Made by a program: the position numbers and the translations under genes. From positions 19,014 to 83,013 of the forward strand of contig CAKPRO010000006.1 of the NCBI GenBank assembly GCA_934182615.1: a stretch of 64,000 bases of DNA, given 5' to 3'. Under the pieces are notes generated by a model that was given only the letters and a program-made list of their open reading frames with translations, searched no databases and was not told the origin of the DNA. Position 1 is the stretch's first letter; each line of letters opens with the position of its first letter. Of the stretch, positions 52,986-62,239 are shown piece after piece. The stretch is from an uncultured Bacilli bacterium (GTDB taxonomy: Bacteria; Bacillota_I; Bacilli_A; RF39; UBA660).

Positions 52986-54057
52986 CCTAGAATTATCCAG
53001 TACCCTATTTCTTCTTATGTTCTCTTGTACCCTAGGTATAGCCCCTTATATAACTATCAATCTAGCTTCTATTGATGCTTACTTTGGTGTTATATTTGGC
53101 TTCTTTATTGGTCTTATTCCACTATTTATATTTATATACATATTTAACTATGAAATAGATAAACCTCTCCATATCAAAACAAAAATAATTTTCGGTAATC
53201 TCCTTGGTACAATTATCAATATTATCATCATCCTAATATACTTTATTCTAGCTATAACAACCCTATACGATATAAGTAATTTCATAATATCACAATATCT
53301 AACAGATACCCCCATCATATTAGTAGCGGCAATCTTTTCTCTAACCGTATATCATGCCATAAATAAAGGTATTATCCCCATATGTAAAACAAGTCTAATC
53401 TATGTCATAATAATATTAGTACTATTTATTCTCGGTATTATTGGCTTAGTACCAGAAATAAAACTAGAAAACTTAAAACCTCTTCTAACCGAAGGAATAA
53501 AAAATCCCCTTATTTCCGGAATAGTATATAGTTTAATACTAACAACTCCTATAAACAGTATTCTACTAATACCCAAAAACAACATTGAAAACAATAAAAA
53601 AACAACCAAATATATAATCATAACCTATCTAATCGTAGCAATAATGATTATCCTAATATCTATCATAACATCATCATGTCTAGGTAGATATCTATTAAAA
53701 ACCTACCAGTATCCAGTCTATATCACCCTAAAAAAAATATCTATCTTCGGTTTTATTGATAGAATAGAAAATTTCCTCTCTATTCAGTGGATATTAAGTT
53801 CCTTTATCCTCCTATCATTAACCTCCTACTACATAAAAAGTAACATAAATAAAACCAATAACAAGTTAATAAATCTTTTCATAACTACTATCATAACTAT
53901 CACTCCTATCAAAATATTCAAAAACAATACTACCTTCAATAATTACCTAGATAATATCTATCCATATATACTTATTATCAATATCATACTATTTATCATA
54001 ATATTCATATTTTTATGTATAAAAAAGAAAAAACAACATAAAATAATAATACAGTAA
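52966..54057 (+). CDS. gerAB: Spore germination receptor permease-like subunit B
   Basis: 363 residues, almost entirely membrane helices (about ten), of the GerAB/amino-acid-permease-like family. It begins KINNLELSSTLFLLMFSCTL, has YDISNFIISQYLTDTPIILV near residue 105, and a basic C-terminus. It forms the nutrient-binding channel subunit. GGAGG sits inside the end of gerAC. Confidence 0.93.
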   Translation: MKEKINNLELSSTLFLLMFSCTLGIAPYITINLASIDAYFGVIFGFFIGLIPLFIFIYIFNYEIDKPLHIKTKIIFGNLLGTIINIIIILIYFILAITTLYDISNFIISQYLTDTPIILVAAIFSLTVYHAINKGIIPICKTSLIYVIIILVLFILGIIGLVPEIKLENLKPLLTEGIKNPLISGIVYSLILTTPINSILLIPKNNIENNKKTTKYIIITYLIVAIMIILISIITSSCLGRYLLKTYQYPVYITLKKISIFGFIDRIENFLSIQWILSSFILLSLTSYYIKSNINKTNNKLINLFITTIITITPIKIFKNNTTFNNYLDNIYPYILIINIILFIIIFIFLCIKKKKQHKIIIQ

Positions 54058-54078
54058 GATAAATTACTGTTTAGATAT

Positions 54079-54113
54079 AGAGGCTACATAATTATGTAAC
54101 CTCTTCTTTATTT
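54079..54113 (+). terminator. Terminator of the ger operon
   Basis: AGAGG-C-TACATAATTATGTA-A-CCTCT followed by TCTTTATTT. Confidence 0.75.
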
Positions 54114-54181
54114 AAAAATAATTAATAAGCCTACTCCATATCATATAAAAAACATATTATATTAGTGTGGAGTTGATAACA

Positions 54182-54997
54182 ATGTTAACATATTTAGAAC
54201 AACAAAGTCCTATTCTTTTAGCCCTTTTAGCAACCATATTTACTTATAGTATAACCCTATTAGGAGCCTCAATAGTATTTCTTTTCAAGAAAGTAAACAA
54301 AAATATCATGGATGCCATGTTAGGTGTAGCCGCTGGTATCATGATAGCAGCCTCTTTCTTTTCATTATTAGAGCCTTCCCTAAAAATGGCCGCTAATCTT
54401 AAACTAATACCTTGGTTAGTAGCCTTCATAGGCTTTATGTCTGGTGGTGCATTATTGTTCGCTGGTGACCGTATTTTTACCAAAATTGATAAAAAATTAA
54501 CCAAAAGCAAAGAAACTAACCTTCAAAGAAAAAGTCTAAAAAGAAGTATCATGCTTATCCTTTCAATAACCCTACATAATATACCAGAAGGATTAGCCGT
54601 CGGAGTGGCCTTTGGAGGTATAGCCTATGGTATCGAAGGAGCTACCCTATCATCCGCTATTATGATTGCCTTAGGAATAGGTATCCAAAACTTTCCAGAA
54701 GGTACTGCTGTCAGTGTTCCTCTAAGAAGAGAAGGATTAAGTAGAAAAAAAGCCTTCTTCTATGGACAATTAAGTGGTATCGTAGAACCAATATCCGGTG
54801 TCTTAGGAGCCCTCTTAGTATTAAAAATAAGAATTCTACTTCCCTTCCTACTATCCTTTGCGGCAGGAGCTATGATTTATGTTGTAATCGAAGAATTAAT
54901 ACCAGAATCCCAAGCAAACAAAAGAAAAGAAGTAATGGCCTTATTCACTCTAATAGGCTTTTCCATAATGATGATTTTAGATGTAACATTAGGTTAA
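54182..54997 (+). CDS. ZIP family metal transporter
   Basis: 271 residues, about eight membrane helices. The ZIP motif HNIPEGLAVGVAFGG is near residue 142, and NFPEGTAVSVPLRREG near 180 is the partner motif; these hold the metal-binding His, Asn and Glu. It probably imports zinc or another divalent metal. ATG 54182 is chosen because GTGGAG (an in-frame GTG at 54167) acts as the binding site. Confidence 0.93.
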   Translation: MLTYLEQQSPILLALLATIFTYSITLLGASIVFLFKKVNKNIMDAMLGVAAGIMIAASFFSLLEPSLKMAANLKLIPWLVAFIGFMSGGALLFAGDRIFTKIDKKLTKSKETNLQRKSLKRSIMLILSITLHNIPEGLAVGVAFGGIAYGIEGATLSSAIMIALGIGIQNFPEGTAVSVPLRREGLSRKKAFFYGQLSGIVEPISGVLGALLVLKIRILLPFLLSFAAGAMIYVVIEELIPESQANKRKEVMALFTLIGFSIMMILDVTLG

Positions 54998-54999
54998 AA

Positions 55000-55021
55000 A
55001 AACAGGCACTTGCCTGTTTTT
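55000..55021. terminator. Terminator between the ZIP gene and the SH3-domain gene
   Basis: AACAGGCA-CT-TGCCTGTT with T run on the plus strand and A run before it, serving both convergent genes. Confidence 0.85.
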
Positions 55022-55964
55022 ATTTATGAAAATCCATCTTAGTAATAACATTATTCTCAATAGTAATCTTACCTAATTCATATCTAAAATTACCATTAGA
55101 ACATTTCTCTAAATTATCAATATCACACTTACTATCATCATTTAAATATTCATAAGAAATATTAATAACATACTTATTATCACTATCACTAACAACTTCT
55201 ATATCATAATTATTAGTATATTTACTCTTTTCATTCTTACTATCATAATCCCTACAATAAAGTTCACCATCAATATCATAATAATTATCATATATCTTAG
55301 GACTATTAATATCTCCTACTTTAAATTCATTTTTAAATAATGTAGGTTCAATAAATGAAGAAACATACCTCTTAAGATCCTCTATTGTCTTATATTCAGA
55401 TTTAACATATTCCAAATTAACCAAATTACCATCAGTATCTCTAACTGTAACTTCCCTACTATCAGAAGTATTACCACAATAAGGCTTAACCGTCGTATCA
55501 ACATAAAAACTATTAGCCTTATCAATTAACCCTCTAATCTTATTTATCACATCTTCACTAATATTACTCTTCTTAATATAAGTTCCACAAGCATAACCAG
55601 TATAATTATTTCCCCTTTTAACATAACTAATCTTATACCAATTATCACAAGCATCATTACCCTCTAATTCTTGTTCAATATTAACCATCTTATAACAAGA
55701 CAAACCATCAATAATATCCCCAGATGTACTATTTCTTACATTAAGTAATGCCGTATTAGCATCACAAGAAACATATGCAAAACTATCACTACTATTACTA
55801 TTATTATCTTGAATATCATTATCTATTTTATTATTAGTATTATTATCATTATCTTTATTTATTAATACCAAATAAATAATTGCTCCTACTAAAATTAAAA
55901 CAACAATACCACTAGCTATATACATATAAATCTTTTTATTAATTTCAATATTTCTCTTTCTCAT
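55020..55964 (-). CDS. Membrane-anchored protein with SH3b-like domain
   Basis: 314 residues. One membrane helix (about 12-34) is followed by an Asn/Asp linker and an SH3b-like domain near 58-132 (ALLNVRNSTSGDIIDG, then WYKISYVKRGNNYTGYACGT). The C-terminal 170 residues are unrecognised and contain paired Cys. SH3b domains bind peptidoglycan, so an envelope role is likely. It lies downstream of spo0A but after a terminator. Confidence 0.7.
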   Translation of the reverse strand: MRKRNIEINKKIYMYIASGIVVLILVGAIIYLVLINKDNDNNTNNKIDNDIQDNNSNSSDSFAYVSCDANTALLNVRNSTSGDIIDGLSCYKMVNIEQELEGNDACDNWYKISYVKRGNNYTGYACGTYIKKSNISEDVINKIRGLIDKANSFYVDTTVKPYCGNTSDSREVTVRDTDGNLVNLEYVKSEYKTIEDLKRYVSSFIEPTLFKNEFKVGDINSPKIYDNYYDIDGELYCRDYDSKNEKSKYTNNYDIEVVSDSDNKYVINISYEYLNDDSKCDIDNLEKCSNGNFRYELGKITIENNVITKMDFHK

Positions 55965-56056
55965 ATCATTCCTCCTACTAAATATAATATATCATAAATA
56001 ACCAAAAAATAATAGTAGTATCTCTATATAATATGTCAAAATTATTCCATTATACC

Positions 56057-56084
56057 AAAAAACACCCTAAGTAATCTTAGAGTG
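56057..56084 (-). terminator. Terminator of spo0A
   Basis: On the minus strand CACTCTAAG-ATTA-CTTAGGGTG is followed by TTTTTT. Confidence 0.85.
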
Positions 56085-56095
56085 AACAATACAAA

Positions 56096-56860
56096 TTATA
56101 CCCTTTGTTTAATAAATTCTAATCTTAATTTATCCGCTACTGTAACAATAAATTCCGAGTTAGTAGGTTTAGCTTTATCAATATCTACACTATGACCAAA
56201 AATATCTTCCATCAAATCCCAATCACCACGATTCCAAGATACTTCAATAGCGTGTCTTATAGCCCTTTCAACCCTAGAAACAGTAGTATCAAATTTAGCG
56301 GCTAATTCAGGATATAACTCTTTAGTTATTCCTCCAACAATCTCTGGATTATCATAAACCATTGATATAGCTTCTCTTATATATTGATACCCCTTAATAT
56401 GTGAAGGCATACCAAGTTCATGTAACATCCTACTAATTGATATCTGAAGATTATTATTAAGTAAATTAATTGTCTTCTTCTCCGAAGTATTAAAAGTATC
56501 AAGTATCTTATCCTCTAATTCCGTCAAATCAAAAGGCTTCAATATATAATAATTAACCCCATACTCACTAACCTTTCTTATCGTATCAGGAGCATTATAA
56601 GAAGTAGCTACTATTATATTAGGATGAATATTATCCTTCTTAAGTTCTTTTAGTACACCCATACCATCCTTCTTTGGCATAATCAAATCAAGTATAATTA
56701 GATCATATTCAATTTCCTTATCTCTAATAATTTTTAATCCCTCTTCACCATTATATGCTTTACCAACAATATCAATCCTAGTATTACTTTCAAAGTAATC
56801 CTCAACCATCTCAATTAAACTCTCATTATCATCAATCATTAAAACTTTAATCTTTTCCAT
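56096..56860 (-). CDS. spo0A: Sporulation master regulator Spo0A
   Basis: 254 residues. The receiver (1-120) has [14 protein letters not shown], phospho-acceptor Asp in [13 protein letters not shown], and Lys in [11 protein letters not shown]. The C-terminal DNA-binding domain (about 145-254) has [20 protein letters not shown] and [20 protein letters not shown]. When phosphorylated it binds 0A boxes and starts sporulation. A perfect 0A box lies upstream. spoIVB, often its neighbour, is not here; tpiA-pgk precede it. Confidence 0.97.
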   Translation of the reverse strand: MEKIKVLMIDDNESLIEMVEDYFESNTRIDIVGKAYNGEEGLKIIRDKEIEYDLIILDLIMPKKDGMGVLKELKKDNIHPNIIVATSYNAPDTIRKVSEYGVNYYILKPFDLTELEDKILDTFNTSEKKTINLLNNNLQISISRMLHELGMPSHIKGYQYIREAISMVYDNPEIVGGITKELYPELAAKFDTTVSRVERAIRHAIEVSWNRGDWDLMEDIFGHSVDIDKAKPTNSEFIVTVADKLRLEFIKQRV

Positions 56861-56915
56861 TTCATTTACCCTTCTTTCTTACAACATGATTATAATACAT
56901 AAATAAAGCAAAATA

Positions 56916-56922
56916 TGTCGAA
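56916..56922 (+). promoter_or_regulatory. Spo0A box upstream of spo0A
   Basis: TGTCGAA, a perfect 0A box, 56 bases upstream of the spo0A start. It suggests autoregulation. Confidence 0.6.
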
Positions 56923-56970
56923 TTATACCTCATATTATTTTTTCTTCTAAATAACAACCTCCTCTATAAA

Positions 56971-56999
56971 TAAAAAGAGAAATAACTATGTACTTCTCT
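56971..56999 (-). terminator. Terminator of the pgk-tpiA operon
   Basis: On the minus strand AGAGAA and TTCTCT with an A+T-rich loop are followed by TTTTATTT. Confidence 0.6.
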
Positions 57000-57006
57000 A
57001 TATTTA

Positions 57007-57708
57007 TTATATTTTTTCTATCATTCTCTCTACTTCTTTAATATTAGAAGAAATATCTCCTACTAAAACACCCGCTAAAGTATCAATATTAATAATACTA
57101 TCTATATTACTACTATCAACAGAACCACCATATAAAAGAACAGGCTTTTTATGATATTTATCTTCCAAATAATCATTAATAAACTTAGTTACTTCCTTAA
57201 TCTTATCAATAGTAGGAAGTGTTCCCGTACCAACAGCATAGATAGGTTCATAAGCAAAAATAATAAATTCAATATTCTCTACTTCCCTCAAATACCTATC
57301 TAACATTTTTGGTAAAACATCATGATAATCCTCATCAATACCATCACCAAAACACAAAATAGGAAATATATTAGCATCTAAAGCCGCTAACAACTTATTA
57401 TTAACAACCATTGCACTTTCACCAAAATCTCTTATTCTTTCATAGTGACCTACTATACTATATTCAATACCCAAAGACTTAAGTTGATCTGTTGATATCT
57501 CACCAGTATGTTTAGTATCCATATTATAATTTAAATTTTGACATCCAATAGACCAATCACAATTATTAATAAAAGCCTCTAAATAAATATTTGAAGGACA
57601 TATTATAATATCATTATCCGTATCTATATTATTAACTCTTTCAATATAATTATATAAATCATCATATAATAAACTCATTTTATGATTAAAAACAACTAAC
57701 TTTTTCAT
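57007..57708 (-). CDS. tpiA: Triosephosphate isomerase, divergent
   Basis: 233 residues, slightly short for TpiA (about 250). The catalytic lysine is in FNHKMS (usually GNWKMN), the catalytic His in SIVGHYERI, and the catalytic Glu in FAYEPIYAVGTG. The phosphate-binding LLYGGSVDSSN is present. The GHSERR motif is changed to GHYERI, so the serine after the catalytic His is Tyr. It interconverts dihydroxyacetone phosphate and glyceraldehyde 3-phosphate. It lies 142 bp after pgk, as expected for a glycolytic pair. Confidence 0.88.
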   Translation of the reverse strand: MKKLVVFNHKMSLLYDDLYNYIERVNNIDTDNDIIICPSNIYLEAFINNCDWSIGCQNLNYNMDTKHTGEISTDQLKSLGIEYSIVGHYERIRDFGESAMVVNNKLLAALDANIFPILCFGDGIDEDYHDVLPKMLDRYLREVENIEFIIFAYEPIYAVGTGTLPTIDKIKEVTKFINDYLEDKYHKKPVLLYGGSVDSSNIDSIINIDTLAGVLVGDISSNIKEVERMIEKI

Positions 57709-57850
57709 TCTATACCCTCTTTCTAGTATATATAATTATATTTTATCGGACAAATATAATTATATATTTAAATTATCTATTTTCACAATTTAATAACTAT
57801 TATTATATTTATATATTCTCTATACCTTTTAGATTACCAGTAGTTAACTA

Positions 57851-59014
57851 TTATTTCTTATCTTCAATAGCTTCAATTCCCACTAAAGATCTATTTTCCA
57901 AATATTTCATAGTGGCTCCTCCACCAGTAGAAACATGATAAAAAGAATCTTCAAAACCCAATTTATTAACAGCAAAAGCCGAATCTCCACCACCAATAAC
58001 AGTCTTTATCTTATTCTTATCTAAATACTTAAATATTCTCTTAGTGCCATTAGCAAATCTTTTATCTTCAAATAAACCCATTGGTCCATTCAATATTACC
58101 CTTTTAGCGCCATCTAATTCTCTTTCAAACAACTTAATACTTTTAGGTCCAATATCATAACCAATATCATTATCCGTAAAGTCTTCTATATTTTTAACTC
58201 CATCTTCCGTAACAAAATCAAGTGGTAAAATAATCTTATCCTTATTTTCTTCTAACATCCTCTTAGCAAAATCAATATGTCCACTACTAAATATAGAATT
58301 ACCAATATCATATCCCATTGCTGATAAAAAAGTAAAAGACATTGCCCCACCAATTATTAACTTATCGCTCTGCTTAACTAACGATTCAATCAAAGTAATC
58401 TTATCATCAACCTTCTTTCCCCCTAAAATAGCCACAAATGGATGTGTTTTAGATAGAAGAATACCATCTATCTTTTGAATTTCTTTCTCAACTAAAAAGC
58501 CAACTCCACTAGGTATATATTTAGGAATACCAGTAACAGAAGCATGATTTCTATGACAAGTACCATAAGCATCATTAATAAAAATATCCCCTAAACTAGC
58601 CCAATACTTAGCTAGTTCATTATCACAATTAGATTCTCTCTTTCCCGGAACATCCTCATACCTAGTATTCTCTATCAAAATAACATCTCCATCATTCATA
58701 TTATTAACCATATCAGTTAATTTCTCACTACAAGTATCCGGAGAAAATAAAACATCCTTATTCAAATATTCAGATAGTTTAATAGCAACAGGATAAAGAC
58801 TATTCTTCTTTTTATCTTCTTCACATTTAACCTTACCCAAATGAGATAAAAGTATTATCTTAGCCTTATTTCTTAATGCATATTTAATTGTCCTAAGACT
58901 AGCTACTATCCTAGTATCATCTGTTATTATTCCATCTTCAATAGGTACATTTAAATCACATCTTATTAATACTTTTTTTCCTTCTAAATCAAAATCCTTA
59001 ATCGTTCTTTTCAT
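57851..59014 (-). CDS. pgk: Phosphoglycerate kinase
   Basis: 387 residues. KVLIRCDLNVPIEDGIITDD at the N-terminus, LLSHLGKVK near 58, NDAYGTCHRNHAS near 155, GGKKVDDKITLIESL near 193 and the nucleotide-binding TVIGGGDSAFAVNKLG near 340 are all present. It makes ATP and 3-phosphoglycerate in glycolysis. Confidence 0.97.
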   Translation of the reverse strand: MKRTIKDFDLEGKKVLIRCDLNVPIEDGIITDDTRIVASLRTIKYALRNKAKIILLSHLGKVKCEEDKKKNSLYPVAIKLSEYLNKDVLFSPDTCSEKLTDMVNNMNDGDVILIENTRYEDVPGKRESNCDNELAKYWASLGDIFINDAYGTCHRNHASVTGIPKYIPSGVGFLVEKEIQKIDGILLSKTHPFVAILGGKKVDDKITLIESLVKQSDKLIIGGAMSFTFLSAMGYDIGNSIFSSGHIDFAKRMLEENKDKIILPLDFVTEDGVKNIEDFTDNDIGYDIGPKSIKLFERELDGAKRVILNGPMGLFEDKRFANGTKRIFKYLDKNKIKTVIGGGDSAFAVNKLGFEDSFYHVSTGGGATMKYLENRSLVGIEAIEDKK

Positions 59015-59104
59015 TACTCATCTCTCCTAAATATAATTTTAACATAATTAAATTTATTAGTCTATATTTAATTTATAATTAATAAAATTATGGTGAGGGA
59101 TACT

Positions 59105-60025
59105 ATGAAAAATATAATAGAATTTTATTACAATATATCTTTAACCACACTAGAAGAACATAACTCAGCATACTATTTCAATATCACCAGTGGCAATTAT
59201 TGTTTCAAAAAATTCACTCAAAATCCTAATATAATAAATAGTATCTATAACTTAAACACTTATCTAAATAACTTAATACCCATAAACAAAATAATACTAA
59301 ATAAAGATAACAATCCCCTAACAAAAATAAATGATACCATATATATACTATTACTAATAAATACAAGTAATCAAATAAATCTCCCTACCATATCAAACCT
59401 ATCCAATATAAATATACCCCAAATAAAAGAATTAGAAAGAAATAACTGGGAAATATTATGGGGAAATATGATTGACTACTATGAAACTCAAATAGGTCAA
59501 AATGAAAAAAAGTATCCCCTTATTAGAGAAAGTTTTGACTATTTTGTAGGACTAACCGAAAACGCCATATCATATTTAGTAAATACCAAAAAAGAAACCA
59601 AGCCAAATGAATTAGATAAAAAAGTTATATCTCATAATTCATTAAATAGTTCCCTTTATGATCCCACTAATATCATTATTGATCATAAATCTAGAGATCT
59701 ATCAGAATACATAAAACTATCATTCTTCAAAAATAATCAAAACATCTTTAAAGAACTAGACGAATATTTCTATTATAATAACTATTCCCTATATGGTATA
59801 AGAGTATTATTTGCTAGAATAATATATCCCAGTTTCTATTTCAAATTATATGACTCCATATTAAATACCAAAATAGAAGAAAAAGCCCTAAATAATATTA
59901 TAACTAAATTGCCAGAATACGAAACATACCTAAATAATATCTATTTATATCTAAGAAAGTATTATAATATTCCCGAAATAGAATGGTTAAAAAAACGAGA
60001 TATTAATTCTCGTTTACAACTTTAA
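59105..60025 (+). CDS. CotS/YutH-like spore coat-associated kinase-fold protein
   Basis: 306 residues. The layout recalls the aminoglycoside-phosphotransferase-like coat proteins (CotS, YutH). An N-terminal lobe includes YYFNITSGNYCFKKF, then NNWEILWGNMIDYYETQI. A catalytic-like loop follows, VISHNSLNSSLYDPTNIIID, where the usual C/L-H-G/N-D pattern is only partly kept, and then KSRDLSEYIKLSFFK. It is probably catalytically altered. ATG 59105 follows GGTGAGGG; an ATG at 59090 in frame lies before that site. It converges with and overlaps the NifU-like gene by 23 bp. Confidence 0.65.
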   Translation: MKNIIEFYYNISLTTLEEHNSAYYFNITSGNYCFKKFTQNPNIINSIYNLNTYLNNLIPINKIILNKDNNPLTKINDTIYILLLINTSNQINLPTISNLSNINIPQIKELERNNWEILWGNMIDYYETQIGQNEKKYPLIRESFDYFVGLTENAISYLVNTKKETKPNELDKKVISHNSLNSSLYDPTNIIIDHKSRDLSEYIKLSFFKNNQNIFKELDEYFYYNNYSLYGIRVLFARIIYPSFYFKLYDSILNTKIEEKALNNIITKLPEYETYLNNIYLYLRKYYNIPEIEWLKKRDINSRLQL

Positions 60026-60239
60026 TTACTTCTGGTATCTCATTAACTAATGCTGTCTCAATCCCATCTTCTAATGTAGAAGCCGCCATTGGACACCCAG
60101 CACATGCTCCTACTAGAGTAACATATACAACACCATTTTCATATCTATTAAACTTTACTGAACCTCCATCATTCTCAAGATAAGGTCTAATCTTATCAAG
60201 CACTTCATTAACCTTCTTAGTAATTTCTTCATTATTCAT
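60003..60239 (-). CDS. NifU C-terminal-domain-like Fe-S scaffold protein
   Basis: 78 residues. IRPYLENDGGSVKFNRYENG and VTLVGACAGCPMAASTLEDG, with the CxxC, are the NifU C-terminal (Nfu) signature. It carries Fe-S clusters to target proteins. I choose ATG 60239 with GGGTG six bases upstream; ATG 60245 is also possible. Overlaps the convergent coat-protein gene. Confidence 0.93.
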   Translation of the reverse strand: MNNEEITKKVNEVLDKIRPYLENDGGSVKFNRYENGVVYVTLVGACAGCPMAASTLEDGIETALVNEIPEVIKVVNEN

Positions 60240-60353
60240 TTTCATCACCCATTAATATTATATATTTTTTTTATCAATAGTACAAGTAATATTTAATAAA
60301 ATAACTTCCCAACTAATCAAAAAAATGATATAATACATGTGGTGAGAAGAAAT

Positions 60354-60716
60354 ATGGAAAAATTAAAAAGAAATGATATAATCAAAGTAACTGTAACCGG
60401 AGTACAAAAATATGGAGCTTTTGTTAATAGTGAAGACGAAGATTATGATGGTTTAATACATATATCAGAAATATCATATGGTTATGTAAAAAATGTAAAT
60501 GATTATTTAAAAATTGGAGATACTATATATGCAGAAGTAGTAGATATAAATAATGATAATAATCAACTAAAACTAAGTATCAAAGATATTGATTATAAAA
60601 AAGATGGTACAAGATTAAAAAGAATGGCCGAAACCAAAAGTGGTTTTACTCCATTAAAAGATAACTTAGAAATGTGGATAAATGAAAAAATAAAAGAGAT
60701 AACAGATAAAATGTAA
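60354..60716 (+). CDS. S1 RNA-binding domain protein (general stress protein 13/CvfD-like)
   Basis: 120 residues with a single S1 domain at about 4-73: DIIKVTVTGVQKYGAFVNSE, YDGLIHISEIS and IGDTIYAEVVDINNDNNQLK, then a charged tail. Such small S1 proteins bind ribosomes or mRNA. ATG 60354 follows GGTGAGAAG; the in-frame GTG codons at 60339 and 60342 overlap that site. TATAAT at 60329-60334 is a good -10. The tRNA array follows. Confidence 0.88.
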   Translation: MEKLKRNDIIKVTVTGVQKYGAFVNSEDEDYDGLIHISEISYGYVKNVNDYLKIGDTIYAEVVDINNDNNQLKLSIKDIDYKKDGTRLKRMAETKSGFTPLKDNLEMWINEKIKEITDKM

Positions 60717-60745
60717 AAAAAAAATAATTTTTTTCATTAAAACTC

Positions 60746-60775
60746 TTGACAAGAAGTACTAATAGATGGTATAGT
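60746..60775 (+). promoter_or_regulatory. Promoter of the tRNA array
   Basis: TTGACA (60746-60751), an 18-bp spacer and TATAGT (60770-60775), 20 bases before tRNA-Val. Confidence 0.75.
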
Positions 60776-60795
60776 ATTAAATGTCATGAGACAAT

Positions 60796-60872
60796 GGGCG
60801 ATTAGCTCAGTTGGTTAGAGCACCTGCCTTACAAGCAGGGGGTCATAGGTTCGAGTCCTATATCGCCCACCA
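60796..60872 (+). tRNA. tRNA-Val(TAC)
   Basis: 77 bases including encoded CCA. Acceptor GGGCGAT/ATCGCCC, anticodon loop CTTACAA, T arm ATAGGTTCGAGTCCTAT. Confidence 0.97.
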
Positions 60873-60881
60873 TTTATTTTT

Positions 60882-60957
<76 letters not shown>

Positions 60958-60963
60958 GTTGTT

Positions 60964-61047
60964 GGAGGGATAGCGAAGTGGTCAAACGCGGCAGACTGTA
61001 AATCTGTTCCTTCGGGTTCCATGGTTCAAATCCATGTCCCTCCACCA
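60964..61047 (+). tRNA. tRNA-Tyr(GTA)
   Basis: 84 bases including encoded CCA. Acceptor GGAGGGA/TCCCTCC, anticodon loop CTGTAAA, and the long variable arm expected of bacterial tRNA-Tyr. Confidence 0.97.
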
Positions 61048-61068
61048 CTTTTTTGTTTGGTTATTGAA

Positions 61069-61143
61069 TGCCCCGTAGCCAAGCGGTAAGGCACCACACT
61101 TTGACTGTGGCACTCGTTAGTTCGAATCTAGCCGGGGCAACCA
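61069..61143 (+). tRNA. tRNA-Gln(TTG)
   Basis: 75 bases including encoded CCA. Acceptor TGCCCCG/CGGGGCA, anticodon loop CTTTGAC. Confidence 0.97.
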
Positions 61144-61158
61144 AATTATTTACATAAT

Positions 61159-61234
61159 GCTTCGTTAGCTCAGTCGGTAGAGCATTTGACTTTTAATCAA
61201 AGGGTCTGGAGTTCGAATCTCCAACGAGGCACCA
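61159..61234 (+). tRNA. tRNA-Lys(TTT)
   Basis: 76 bases including encoded CCA. Acceptor GCTTCGT/ACGAGGC with one G-U, anticodon loop CTTTTAA. Confidence 0.97.
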
Positions 61235-61246
61235 TTATAAAAAAAC

Positions 61247-61275
61247 AAGTTAACTTTTATAAGTTAACTTTTTTT
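61247..61275. terminator. Terminator between the tRNA array and the 234-residue gene
   Basis: AAGTTAAC and GTTAACTT pair across an A+T loop, followed by TTTTT on the plus strand; an A run precedes it, so it can serve both convergent units. Confidence 0.8.
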
Positions 61276-61279
61276 ATTT

Positions 61280-61984
61280 CTATATAGGTATATACATATC
61301 ATTATCATCCCTAAACTTATGATACTCTCTTATAAACTTAATATTCTTCTTATAAATACTAAATAACAATTCATATTGCATCAAAAACATCTTATAATTA
61401 GCATCATTAATCTTTTCAAATAAAGCCATTATTCCATATCTATTCCTATTAACAAAACACACTTCTTCAAGTAATCTAATAATTTTTTCCATATCATCCC
61501 TATTATCAATATTAATATTTTCTATATCAATATCAACCATCTTAAAGAAATCAACTAAGTATTCTCTAAGAATAAGACAATTATTATAAAAATTACTAAC
61601 TATCATAGTATTAAATTCAGTATTAAAATACTTAATATAACTATTATCATAAAAATACTTTTTAGTTAATAATACATTATTCTTATCATTCTTAATACAT
61701 AAAGGTAATACCGTATAAGATAATTCTACATTATTAAATATATTTAAAAAATAAATAATAAAATTATCTAGTATACATAAAAATTGTTCATAACCAGTCA
61801 AATATTTTTTCTTAATAATCGTAGGAACCGTAATATATATCTTATCTTCATTAAGATCATAAATATACCCATCTAAATGATTATTATACAATAGATCTAA
61901 TATCAAAAATTTATTTATTAAAGTCCTACTATTTAAAACTACTTCAGTTATTCTTTTCTTCTTTTTATCAATATCCTTTTTCAT
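61280..61984 (-). CDS. Hypothetical protein, 234 aa
   Basis: Not recognised. Soluble, rich in Ile, Asn, Tyr and Lys. It begins MKKDIDKKKKRITEVVLNSR and has aromatic, helical stretches such as FLCILDNFIIYFLNIFNNVE and YKMFLMQYELLFSIYKKNIK. No signal peptide. It lies between the tRNA array and a paired-hairpin element next to the duplicated surface operon. Confidence 0.65.
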   Translation of the reverse strand: MKKDIDKKKKRITEVVLNSRTLINKFLILDLLYNNHLDGYIYDLNEDKIYITVPTIIKKKYLTGYEQFLCILDNFIIYFLNIFNNVELSYTVLPLCIKNDKNNVLLTKKYFYDNSYIKYFNTEFNTMIVSNFYNNCLILREYLVDFFKMVDIDIENINIDNRDDMEKIIRLLEEVCFVNRNRYGIMALFEKINDANYKMFLMQYELLFSIYKKNIKFIREYHKFRDDNDMYIPI

Positions 61985-62112
61985 ACTATATGCCTTCTCT
62001 CCAAGTAGTTACTAGAATACCACATTATTAACATTAATTAACATTTAAACATCAGAACTAAATATCTAGACTCTAAACATACCCAAGTTAACTAAAAGAT
62101 AACCTCTCCTTT

Positions 62113-62170
62113 CATGAAAATCCAAGGTATTTTCATGTCTGATATAGCCTAATTCTTAGTCTATACCAGA
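62113..62170 (-). repeat. Paired-hairpin element, copy i
   Basis: On the minus strand CTGGTATAG/CTATATCAG around ACTAAGAATTAGG, then CATGAAAAT/ATTTTCATG around ACCTTGG. Nearly identical to the copy at 11635. The differences keep pairing (G-U for A-U and the reverse). Confidence 0.55.
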
Positions 62171-62204
62171 GTCTCAGTAGACATATTATATTCACAGTTA
62201 TAAA

Positions 62205-62239
62205 CAAAAGAAAAAGAATTAGTTTAGTTAAACTAACTC
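62205..62239 (-). terminator. Terminator of the second TasA-like/BspA-like operon
   Basis: On the minus strand GAGTTAGTTT and AAACTAATTC pair (one G-U) and are followed by TTTTTCTTTT. The stem overlaps the stop codon at 62233. Confidence 0.75.
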
